Shown here: positions 6,886-13,160 of the stretch, piece after piece | Layout of the letters: each line of letters begins with the position of its first letter | Position numbering within the stretch: position 1 is the stretch's first letter | Source: Planctomycetota bacterium | GTDB lineage: Bacteria; Planctomycetota; UBA1135; UBA2386 | Reading direction: 5' to 3' | Length of the DNA stretch: 15,372 nucleotides | Assembly (NCBI GenBank): GCA_016793305.1 | Contig: JAEUHU010000132.1 | Location: forward strand, 1-15,372 | The notes under the pieces: generated by a model | The model's database searches: none | What the model saw: the letters and a program-made list of their open reading frames with translations, nothing else | What the model was told of the DNA's origin: nothing | Program-made: the position numbers and the translations under genes

Positions 6886-7956
6886 TCAACGCGGCGACTC
6901 CGGCTGCGTCGCCGCCTCGGCGTCGACCTGCCCGGGTGGGCGGGACACGAACCCGAGCAGCCGCGGATCGGGCCCTGCCACCACGCGCCGGATCGGCGGC
7001 GCCGCCGGCGCCGAGGCACCGGCCCGCGACACTTCGACCAGCGTCACGACGTCGCGACCACCCTCGGCACCCGGCCGCCAACCCAGCCCCCAGAACGTCA
7101 CCGCGGCCAGATCGCCTTCCGGGTGCACGGCGAGCTGGCCCAGCCGGACCGGCCACGCCGCATCGCCGAGTTCGGCCAACGTCCAGCGATGCGTGATCGC
7201 GCGCTGCACACGATCGACGCGCAGCAGACCGTCCTCGGTCGACAGCCAGACGACGAACCCGTTCGCCGACACGTCCATCGCCGCCGGCAGCGGGATCCCC
7301 TCGCACACCACGGTCGGTGCGCGGCCAGCGATGCAAGGATCGACGACGAGGTCGTGGTGCCACTTCGGCGGATCGAGCTCGGCCGTCGCACGGCGGCGGC
7401 GCACGGCCAGCAAGAACCCATCGGCGAGGAGCAGCGGTCGCGGTGCGAGCAGCAGATCCTGGTCGCCCGACTCCGCGATCGCACCGTCCCCCCGGTGGTA
7501 CACCCGCAAGCAACGACGCTGGCCGGGCGCCCGGCCGACGAACACCAGCCGCTTCCCGTCGGCGCTCCACATCGGAGCCTCGTTCACGCCGCCGTCCGTG
7601 GTGACCTCCACCAGGTCGCCCCCGTCAGGGTCGGTGATCGCGATCTCGCCGTTGGCCGCGGCCGTGTCGAAGGTGCGCAGGACATGGGCGACGAGCGCTC
7701 CGTCCGGACTCCAGACCGCCTGGGTGGACACCGATTCGTACAGCATGCCACGCAGCCTGCGTCGCAGCGGCGGCGGCTGGCGCGGCACCTCGCGGCCCGC
7801 CGGCCCGACCGCTCCGCTCGCGAGGTCGATCGCACGCACCTCGTCGCCCACCCGCACCGACAACGACGAGGCCTGCAGGGGCGACGAGACCTGTTGGGAC
7901 GGGGCCACGGTCGCCAGGACGAACGCGCCGAGCCCGCAGACCAACCGGTGAGCCAT
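6886..7956 (-). CDS. Exported TolB/WD40-like beta-propeller protein
   Basis: The 356-residue protein starts with a signal peptide (MAHRLVCGLGAFVLATVAPS, probable cleavage near residue 20), so it is likely exported. Two PD40/TolB-type blades are clear: AVWSPDGALVAHVL and, further on, APMWSADGKRLVFVG. Weaker repeats such as LAVHPEGDLAAVTFWG follow. TolB-like propellers mostly act as protein-binding scaffolds or in periplasmic peptidases, but no peptidase domain is attached here, so the role is unknown. The ATG at 7956 has GAGG eight bases upstream; an ATG ten codons earlier (7986) lacks an SD and would spoil the signal peptide. The 5' end faces away from the cobalamin operon, so the two are divergently transcribed. 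Confidence 0.8.
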   Translation of the reverse strand: MAHRLVCGLGAFVLATVAPSQQVSSPLQASSLSVRVGDEVRAIDLASGAVGPAGREVPRQPPPLRRRLRGMLYESVSTQAVWSPDGALVAHVLRTFDTAAANGEIAITDPDGGDLVEVTTDGGVNEAPMWSADGKRLVFVGRAPGQRRCLRVYHRGDGAIAESGDQDLLLAPRPLLLADGFLLAVRRRRATAELDPPKWHHDLVVDPCIAGRAPTVVCEGIPLPAAMDVSANGFVVWLSTEDGLLRVDRVQRAITHRWTLAELGDAAWPVRLGQLAVHPEGDLAAVTFWGLGWRPGAEGGRDVVTLVEVSRAGASAPAAPPIRRVVAGPDPRLLGFVSRPPGQVDAEAATQPESPR

Positions 7957-8093
7957 CGTTTCCGCCTCGATGCTCGAAGGGACCATGCCGGAGCGAGCGT
8001 AGCGCCCGGCGGACGAGACGTGCAACGACGCGGCCGGCGACCGCTCGCCGTCATCCCACTGCGGCAAACACGCCAACGGCGCGCCAACGGGCG

Positions 8094-8225
8094 AACTCGC
8101 CCGACGAGTTCTTCCAGCAGCTGGACCGCGACGTCCGGCAGCTGCCGCGGGACCTGCCGGCACTGCACCGCGCCATGCAGCAGCACGGCATCGACCCGGT
8201 CGGAGACGCGTTCCGCGCCTGCTGA
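8094..8225 (+). pseudogene. Possible 3' remnant of a coding gene
   Basis: About 43 codons ending at TGA 8223-8225 read NSPDEFFQQLDRDVRQLPRD, then LPALHRAMQQHGIDPVGDAF-RAC. Third positions are almost all G or C, and the composition is that of a natural amphipathic C-terminus. Yet there is no upstream ATG, GTG or TTG in frame before it runs into the antisense strand of the propeller gene. The only internal ATG (8175) would give 16 residues. A 9-bp direct repeat (CGCCAACGG at 8071-8079 and 8082-8090) lies just before the coding-like part. It may be the tail of a deleted gene; I cannot name a family. A chance open frame is the main alternative. Confidence 0.3.
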
Positions 8226-8288
8226 ACGACGACCGCGCCGGCGCGCCCCCGACCTATGCAGCGGTCCCTGTGCGCCTCTGGTCCTCGC

Positions 8289-8317
8289 TTGCCCGTCGAG
8301 CGGGCCGGCCCTAGGGT
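8289..8317 (+). promoter_or_regulatory. Candidate sigma70-type promoter of the cobalamin operon
   Basis: TTGCCC (8289-8294) and TAGGGT (8312-8317) are separated by exactly 17 bp. The first matches the -35 consensus at 4 of 6 positions. The second matches the -10 at the three most important ones (T, A and final T). Transcription would begin around 8323-8325, just where the riboswitch sequence begins, which strengthens the call. Confidence 0.45.
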
Positions 8318-8321
8318 TGCC

Positions 8322-8462
8322 GCGGTCCGGGTATCGGAAGCGTGGTGTGAATCCCGCACGGTCCCGCCGCTGTGAGCGCTGACGACGCCTGCATCACCAC
8401 TGGTCCTCGTGACCGGGAAGGGCAGGCCGAGGACGACGCGCGAGTCAGAAGACGGCCCGGAC
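8322..8462 (+). ncRNA. Cobalamin (B12) riboswitch
   Basis: The conserved elements appear in the right order. First is GGAAGCGTGGTGTGAATCCC (8336-8355) followed by GCACGGTCCCGCCGCTGTGA (8356-8375), corresponding to the conserved P3/J3 segment ending in CCGCCACTGTGA. Then comes the B12-box region, ACCACTGG near 8397-8404 followed by GACCGGGAAGG (8411-8421). Last is the 3' conserved GAGTCAGAAGAC (8442-8453) followed by GGCC. In this RNA class, binding of a cobalamin turns expression off, so the downstream genes should be on when B12 is scarce. The downstream gene is a B12-binding protein, in agreement. Subclass (adenosyl- or aquo/methylcobalamin) is not determined. Confidence 0.93.
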
Positions 8463-8473
8463 GATTTGGGTCG

Positions 8474-8493
8474 GTCTCTCGCGGACAGGAGAC
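8474..8493 (+). promoter_or_regulatory. Riboswitch expression platform: SD-sequestering hairpin
   Basis: GTCTC (8474-8478) can pair with GAGAC (8489-8493) around a 10-base loop. The ribosome binding site AGGAGA (8487-8492) sits in the 3' arm, so hairpin formation would hide it. The TTG start at 8499 is six bases after the SD. This is the arrangement expected of a translational B12 riboswitch whose regulatory hairpin loop docks into the aptamer when ligand is bound. No T-run follows, so transcription termination is less likely. Confidence 0.6.
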
Positions 8494-8498
8494 TTCCG

Positions 8499-9881
8499 TT
8501 GTCGCACTGCGTACTCAGGCGCCGCCGCTCCGTGCGGCCTCGCCCGTTCTTCCCCTTCTCCCTCGTCGCTACGGGCCGGGCGCTCGCCCTGCTCGCCCTG
8601 CTCGGCGTTTCGACCGCGCCGACGACTGCCCAGCAGGTGCAGGTGCACGTCGAGGTCGACTTCGGTGCGGACCGGCCGCGCGTCGTGCGCACCGTCACCG
8701 TCGAACGTGGCGCCGACGTCGTGACCGCGACTCGCACCGCACTGCCGGTCGAACAGGACTGGCTCTGCTGCTCGAGCGAGGACGTGTGGTCGATCGACGG
8801 CATCGGCCCGGACCCGCGCCTCGATCGCTACTGGAGCTGGCGCCTCGGTGACCGCCCCGGACCGAACCTGCCGGCGCGCCATCGCCTGCAGGGCGGCGAA
8901 ACCGTTCGCTGGCACTACGGAGCAGGAACCATGGCCGAGCCGAGCCGCGTTCGCGTCGTTTCGTTGTTGCCGGCCGCGACCGAGATCACGATCGCCGTCG
9001 GTGGCGAACGCAGCCTCGTCGCCCTGTCGCACCTGTGCCCGCAACCGCCGGGCGCGAGCCTGCCGCGCGTGCTGCGCACCAGCATCGACAGCGACGCTTG
9101 GTCGATGGCTCGCATCGACGAGGAGCTGCGCCTGGCCACCGCCGCGGGCACCGAGCTCTACCGGCTCGACGAAGCCGCGATGACGGCGCTGCGGCCGACC
9201 CACGTGTTCAGCCAGGGGCTGTGTCCGGTGTGTGCGGTGACCCCCGAGCAGATCGCGACGGCTCTCGACAAGGACCCCGCAGGCGACAAGAGCCGGTGCG
9301 CCGAACTCGTCGTGCTGGCGCCGCGCTCGCTGGCCGGCATCGCCGACGACATCCGCACCGTCGGCAAGGTGGTCGGTCGGGAACACGCCGGCCGCGTGGC
9401 CGCGCGCGCGTTCGAACGTCGCCTCGCCGCCGTGCGCGAACTCGCTCCGCTCCCGCGACGACCACGCGTCGCCGTGCTCGAGTGGTTCGATCCGCTCTGG
9501 GCCTCCGGCGAGTGGATCGCCGAGCTCGTGGAGCTCGCGGGCGGCACAGCGGTGCTGGTCGGCAAGGACCAGCCGTCGCGCCGGGTCACCTGGGCCGAGC
9601 TCGTCGCCGCCGATCCCGACGTCGTCGTGCTCGCCGCGTGCTCGATGTCGATCGCGCGCGCCGAACGCGAGCTGCCCGCCCTGCTGCAGAACCCGGCGTG
9701 GCGCACCCTGCGGGCCGTGCAGGCTGGGCGCGTGTTCCTGATGGACGGCGAACGCCACTTCTCCACTCCCGGTCCCGGCGTCGCCAACGGCGGCGAAGCG
9801 CTCGCCCGCCTGCTGCGCAGCCTGGCGAAGGGCGAGCCTGACGCCGCGACCGCCGCGTGGCGTCAGGTGCTGCCACGATGA
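8499..9881 (+). CDS. Secreted DUF4430 (transcobalamin-beta-like)-BtuF fusion, cobalamin-binding protein
   Basis: The 460-residue protein starts with a basic region and hydrophobic signal sequence (GRALALLALLGVSTA, cleavage likely near residue 45). Residues about 46-143 resemble DUF4430, the domain related to the transcobalamin/intrinsic-factor beta domain: repeated beta strands, VWSIDGIGPDP (96-106), YWSWRLGD (111-118), and the ending LQGGETVRWHYG (130-141). Residues 149-460 form a BtuF-type substrate-binding domain: VRVVSLLPAATEI (151-163), LRPTHVFSQGLCPVCAV (231-247), a long linking helix, then WFDPLWASGEWIAEL (329-343) and VFLMDGERHFSTPGP (412-426). It probably captures cobalamin outside the inner membrane. 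The TTG start is chosen from SD AGGAGA at 8487-8492; a GTG at 8532 is the alternative. Met145 at 8931 is also preceded by GGAG and coincides with the usual N-terminus of single-domain relatives. Confidence 0.88.
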   Translation: MSHCVLRRRRSVRPRPFFPFSLVATGRALALLALLGVSTAPTTAQQVQVHVEVDFGADRPRVVRTVTVERGADVVTATRTALPVEQDWLCCSSEDVWSIDGIGPDPRLDRYWSWRLGDRPGPNLPARHRLQGGETVRWHYGAGTMAEPSRVRVVSLLPAATEITIAVGGERSLVALSHLCPQPPGASLPRVLRTSIDSDAWSMARIDEELRLATAAGTELYRLDEAAMTALRPTHVFSQGLCPVCAVTPEQIATALDKDPAGDKSRCAELVVLAPRSLAGIADDIRTVGKVVGREHAGRVAARAFERRLAAVRELAPLPRRPRVAVLEWFDPLWASGEWIAELVELAGGTAVLVGKDQPSRRVTWAELVAADPDVVVLAACSMSIARAERELPALLQNPAWRTLRAVQAGRVFLMDGERHFSTPGPGVANGGEALARLLRSLAKGEPDAATAAWRQVLPR

Positions 9882-10186
9882 AGGTCGAGGCCCTGGCGCG
9901 CATCCTCGCGGCCCACAGCCGCTGCAAGGTGTTCGTGACGACGCGCGAGTTCTGCCTGTGCGGCATGCTGAGCCATCTGCGCGCCGCCGGGTCGGCGCAC
10001 CTCGTGGACATCGGTGCTTCGGTGCGCGTGCTGCGCAGCGGGGAGCTGATCGCCGAACCCCTGCGGTCCGGCTCCTTGCAGGTCGACGGCGAGACGCTGC
10101 TGACCCGGCGGCTGCAGACGCATCGGCGCCACGTGGCCGGTCGGGACGTTCCCGACGAGTACTGGCAGCGGGCGGCCGCGCTCTGA
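9878..10186 (+). CDS. 102-aa protein of unknown function, coupled to the B12-binding gene
   Basis: The ATG overlaps the stop of the B12-binding gene as ATGA, implying translational coupling and the same riboswitch control. The 102 residues match no family I recognise. Visible traits are His13, Cys16, Cys26 and Cys28 in AAHSRCKVFVTTREFCLCGM, which could bind a metal or a corrinoid, then a beta-like stretch (AHLVDIGASVRVLRSGELIAEPL) and an Arg-rich end. There is no signal peptide or membrane segment, so it is likely cytoplasmic. The high-GC third positions match neighbours. Its stop abuts the stop of the convergent glycosyltransferase with no spacing (TGATCA at 10184-10189). A B12-related role is guilt by association only. 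Confidence 0.8.
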   Translation: MKVEALARILAAHSRCKVFVTTREFCLCGMLSHLRAAGSAHLVDIGASVRVLRSGELIAEPLRSGSLQVDGETLLTRRLQTHRRHVAGRDVPDEYWQRAAAL

Positions 10187-11524
10187 TCAGCCGAGCAGCT
10201 TCGTCATCACCTGGTCGAGCTGGGCGGTCAGCGCCCCCCACTCGAAGCGCTCGACGAACGCGCGGTCGACCCGAGCCCGGGCGATCGTGTCGTAGTCGTC
10301 GTGGATCCGCGCGATGCCGGCGGCGATCGCCTCGGCGCTGCTCGGGTCGCAGGCGAGGCCACGGCCGTAGCGCTGGACGAAGTCCGTGCCGTCGCCGCCG
10401 GGCACACACGCCAGCACCGGCTTGCCGAGCGCCATGTACTCGTACGACTTCGCCCGCACGGTGCGCAGCCGATGCCCGGCCGGCGCGCCCTGCTGCAGCA
10501 GCAGCGCCGCGTGCGCCTTGCCGACCTCCGCCATCGCGACCTTGTTGGCGAGCATGCCGGTCCACTCGAACTGCTCGGTCATGCCGCGGTCGCGCACGGC
10601 GGCGAACTCGTTCTCGGTGCGCGCCGAGACCACGCGCAGCCGCAGCTTGCCGAACAGCTCGGGCCGCGTCGCACGCAACCGCTCGAGGGCCTGCAGCAGG
10701 TAGTGCGTGCCGCGCGCCGCGATGTCGGTCGTGTACGGACGGTAGCGCAGCGGATTGCGCCGGCGCTCGGCAGCCCCGGTGACCTCGATCGCGCCGAGGT
10801 GCAACAGCACGAACGGGCCGCCGTCGCGGGCCGGCGGCGCCTGCTCGGCCGGCAGGTTGTCGCGGTCGTAGCCGTAGGTGACGACCGTCATGCGTTCGCG
10901 CACGCGCGGCTCGAACGCGGCGATCGCGTTCGCCGCGTCCGGCGTGTTGGCGAGCACCGCGGACGCCTTGCGCAGCACGTCGCGGAACGCACCCTGCTGG
11001 CGCCAGTAGTGCAGCACGCTGCTGTAGGCGGTGACCTCGTCGAGCGTCCACGGGTCGGCGAGGTCCGCGACCCAGCGCACGCCGAGTTCGCGCTGCAGAC
11101 GCAGCCCGACCAGCGCCGCTGCGTACGGCTGCATGCCGACGTAGAGCACGGTGCCGGGGCGCTTCTGCAGGATCGTGCGCGCCGCGTCGGTAGCCGCGTC
11201 GACCCAGTGCCGCATCATCGCTCCTTCCAGGCGCCACGGATCGCGCAGCGTCGCCAGGAACTCGCGCTTCCTCGAATGCACCACGGCGCGCTGCTCCGCC
11301 GGCAACCCCACGTGCGTGACCTTCGCCCACGGCAGCGACTCGTAGCCCTTCGCCGTCGACGCGGGATCGATCGACGACGAGTACAGCGCCGGATCGGCGG
11401 CGAGCACCTCGACGTCCCAGCCGAGCGCCTGCAGCCGCTTGCCGAACTGCAGCGAGCGCATGCCTCCCGACCGCGCGAACGGCGGGAAGTAGTAGCACAG
11501 CATCAGCACCGACTTGTTCGCCAT
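10187..11524 (-). CDS. GT4-family glycosyltransferase
   Basis: The 445-residue length and two-Rossmann layout fit the GT-B fold. The N-terminus, SVLMLCYYFPPFARSGGMRS (5-24), is the typical acceptor-side glycine loop of GT4 enzymes. WVADLADPWT (151-160) closes the N-domain. In the C-domain, LLHLGAI (240-246) opens the donor half and RAKSYEYMALGKPVLACVPG (357-376) is the nucleotide-sugar site with the conserved Glu. It transfers a sugar from a nucleotide donor, probably in exopolysaccharide or O-antigen synthesis; donor and acceptor are unknown. The ATG at 11524 lies five bases after the stop of the GT2-like gene. A GTG at 11533 would instead overlap that stop as GTGA; either way the pair is translationally linked. 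Confidence 0.9.
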   Translation of the reverse strand: MANKSVLMLCYYFPPFARSGGMRSLQFGKRLQALGWDVEVLAADPALYSSSIDPASTAKGYESLPWAKVTHVGLPAEQRAVVHSRKREFLATLRDPWRLEGAMMRHWVDAATDAARTILQKRPGTVLYVGMQPYAAALVGLRLQRELGVRWVADLADPWTLDEVTAYSSVLHYWRQQGAFRDVLRKASAVLANTPDAANAIAAFEPRVRERMTVVTYGYDRDNLPAEQAPPARDGGPFVLLHLGAIEVTGAAERRRNPLRYRPYTTDIAARGTHYLLQALERLRATRPELFGKLRLRVVSARTENEFAAVRDRGMTEQFEWTGMLANKVAMAEVGKAHAALLLQQGAPAGHRLRTVRAKSYEYMALGKPVLACVPGGDGTDFVQRYGRGLACDPSSAEAIAAGIARIHDDYDTIARARVDRAFVERFEWGALTAQLDQVMTKLLG

Positions 11525-11529
11525 GCCGC

Positions 11530-12327
11530 TCACGCCTTCTTCGCGAGCGCCGCTCGGGCGCGGTCGTAGATCGCCAGCATCGACGCGCGGCAGTTCGGGT
11601 CACCGCAGTCGTTGGTGTTGCGGCGCAGGCGGTCGCGGCGCCGGTTCCAGCGCTGCCAGAAGTGCGCCAGGAAGCCGATGCGCGCCTCGTCCTTCAGCAG
11701 CATCGTCGGCGTCGGCAGCAGCCACTTGTACTTGGCACCCCACTTGGCCATCAGCCACTGCGAGGCCTTCTCGTAGCTGGCGTCGATCTTGCCGGTCGAC
11801 AGATGCACGAGCGGGGCGTCGATCACGACGACGCGGTGGCCCTTCTCGACCGCCGTGTAGCAGAAGTCCGCGCCGTAGCAGTGGAAGCCCGGCACGTCCT
11901 CGCAGAAGCGCAGCCCCGACGACTTGCGCACGGCGATCACCACTTCGTCCAGCGCCGCCACGTCGTGCGGCATGCCGCCCCAGAAGCAGTGGCCGTTCGG
12001 ATCGTGGATGTGGCCGCGGTAGGTGCCGTTCTTCTCGCAGCCGACGATGCCGGCGACCGCGACGTCGCTCGGCAGCGAGCGCAGCGCCGTCGTCAGCTTG
12101 CGCCAGAACTCCTTCGGGAACTTCACGTCCTGGTGGATGCAGACGACCCAGTCGGCCGCCAGCCGTTCCAGGCCGTGGTTGAGCCCCTGCGCGGCGTTCC
12201 AGCCGTGCAGGTTCGGCTCGACCATCAGCCATTCCGGGAACGGTTCGGCGATGGCGCGCAACGACGACTGGCAGTCGGCGAACTGCGCACGGTCGTTGAC
12301 CAGACTCAGGAAGGCGATGGTGGACAA
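11530..12327 (-). CDS. GT2-like glycosyltransferase (HQD type)
   Basis: The 265-residue protein shows a GT-A-like core: an N-terminal strand (STIAFLSLVND), NAAQGLNHGLERLAADWVV (44-62), then CIHQDVKFPKEFW (63-75). The HQD triad at 65-67 takes the place of the metal-binding DxD, as in StrF-like proteins (Glyco_tranf_2_5 type). YGADFCYTAVEKGHRVVVID (151-170) is the following acceptor-side element. The C-terminal part is basic, with a CGDPNC pair (241-246) of unknown meaning. It probably adds a sugar to a surface glycan. No ATG fits the N-terminus; TTG at 12327, inside the end of the truC-like gene (22-bp overlap), gives the expected first strand, and GAGG lies 10 bases upstream. The next gene is the GT4 enzyme. 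Confidence 0.82.
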   Translation of the reverse strand: MSTIAFLSLVNDRAQFADCQSSLRAIAEPFPEWLMVEPNLHGWNAAQGLNHGLERLAADWVVCIHQDVKFPKEFWRKLTTALRSLPSDVAVAGIVGCEKNGTYRGHIHDPNGHCFWGGMPHDVAALDEVVIAVRKSSGLRFCEDVPGFHCYGADFCYTAVEKGHRVVVIDAPLVHLSTGKIDASYEKASQWLMAKWGAKYKWLLPTPTMLLKDEARIGFLAHFWQRWNRRRDRLRRNTNDCGDPNCRASMLAIYDRARAALAKKA

Positions 12328-13067
12328 CTCGGGACAGCCTCGGCGCGCAGCCGGTCCAGGACGAGAGGGAGGGGCATCGGCAGCGGATCGAACAGCTCTA
12401 GAGGCGCACCCGTGGTCGGGTGCCGCATCACGACGCGCTGCAGGTGCAGGAACAGGCGGTCGAGGCCGTAGCGCTCGCGGAACAGCGCGTTGATGCGGCC
12501 CTTGCCATGGGTGGTGTCGCCGATCACGTGGCGCCCGCAGTGGTTGGCGTGGCGGCGGATCTGGTGGTAGCGACCGGTGAACAGGCGGCACTGCACCAGC
12601 GCACACCGGTGGAACGCCTCCTGCACGGTGAAGTCGGTGCGCGACTCGCGCGGCTTGTCGTCGTCGCCGTGCAGCGGCCGGTCGCAGGTCCACGACGGGC
12701 CGAGTTCCGTGTTGCTGCCCGGATAGCGCAGCAGGGCCAGGTACTCCTTGTGCGCGTCGTCGGCCGCCAGCGACTCCTGCAAGGCCGCCGCCGCCTTGCG
12801 GCTGAAGCCGAACAGCAGGATCCCGGACGTCGCGCGGTCGAGGCGATGGAACGGATACAGGTGCTTGCCCAGCTGGTCGCGCACCGTCTGCAGTGCCGCC
12901 GGCGCGTCGGGGTGGTGTTCGTCGCGATGCACCAGCAGCCCGCTCGGCTTGCTGACCGCGACGAAGTCCTCGTCCAGCAGCAGCACCGGCAGCGGCGGGT
13001 GCGTCTGGCCGGTCGAGGGCTCCGGTCCTTCCGGTGGTGGTTCACCTGCGGTCATCGAGGCGGCCAT
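12306..13067 (-). CDS. truC: tRNA pseudouridine synthase, RluA family, TruC-like
   Basis: The 253-residue protein has the RluA-family catalytic motif FHRLDRATSGILLF at 73-86 with Asp77 as nucleophile, PSGLLVHRD (41-49) near the N-terminus, and RYHQIRRHANHCGRHVIGD downstream. The last, with GDTTHGKGRIN and LFLHLQRVVM after it, is closest to TruC, which makes pseudouridine 65 in tRNA, rather than RluC/RluD, and there is no S4 domain. An rRNA-specific relative cannot be excluded. Two in-frame ATGs, 13067 and 13055, are possible and neither has a clear SD. The frame is open far upstream through the antisense of the acyl-CoA synthetase gene, which is not coding here. It is the first gene of a minus-strand run ending with two glycosyltransferases, and diverges from the synthetase. 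Confidence 0.85.
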   Translation of the reverse strand: MAASMTAGEPPPEGPEPSTGQTHPPLPVLLLDEDFVAVSKPSGLLVHRDEHHPDAPAALQTVRDQLGKHLYPFHRLDRATSGILLFGFSRKAAAALQESLAADDAHKEYLALLRYPGSNTELGPSWTCDRPLHGDDDKPRESRTDFTVQEAFHRCALVQCRLFTGRYHQIRRHANHCGRHVIGDTTHGKGRINALFRERYGLDRLFLHLQRVVMRHPTTGAPLELFDPLPMPLPLVLDRLRAEAVPSCPPSPS

Positions 13068-13160
13068 CAAAGCGGCCTGCAGGGGACGCGCAACGACGGG
13101 ACCACAAAGCCGCCGCACCGGCCTGGCGACAGGGCCGAGGCGATCGGCTACACCGCCGAC
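13068..13160. promoter_or_regulatory. Divergent intergenic region, truC-like / acyl-CoA synthetase
   Basis: These 93 bases must supply promoters for both divergent genes. I see no convincing -35/-10 pair on either strand and no strong SD next to the GTG at 13161. Confidence 0.3.

Noticed and set aside
4456..8382. A 1308-codon open frame on the plus strand
   Set aside because: It is antisense to the glycosidase and propeller genes, is Arg/His/Leu-rich with no domain motifs, and crosses their intergenic region and the riboswitch. It results from high GC in the third positions of the real genes.
8409..8498. An ATG-like earlier start (GTG 8409) for the B12-binding gene
   Set aside because: It lies inside the conserved riboswitch B12 box, and the extra residues have no signal-peptide character; the TTG at 8499 has a proper SD.
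8445..11603. A 1052-codon open frame on the minus strand
   Set aside because: It spans the B12-binding gene, the small coupled gene and the glycosyltransferase in a non-coding frame, with Arg/Ala-rich sequence and no motif.
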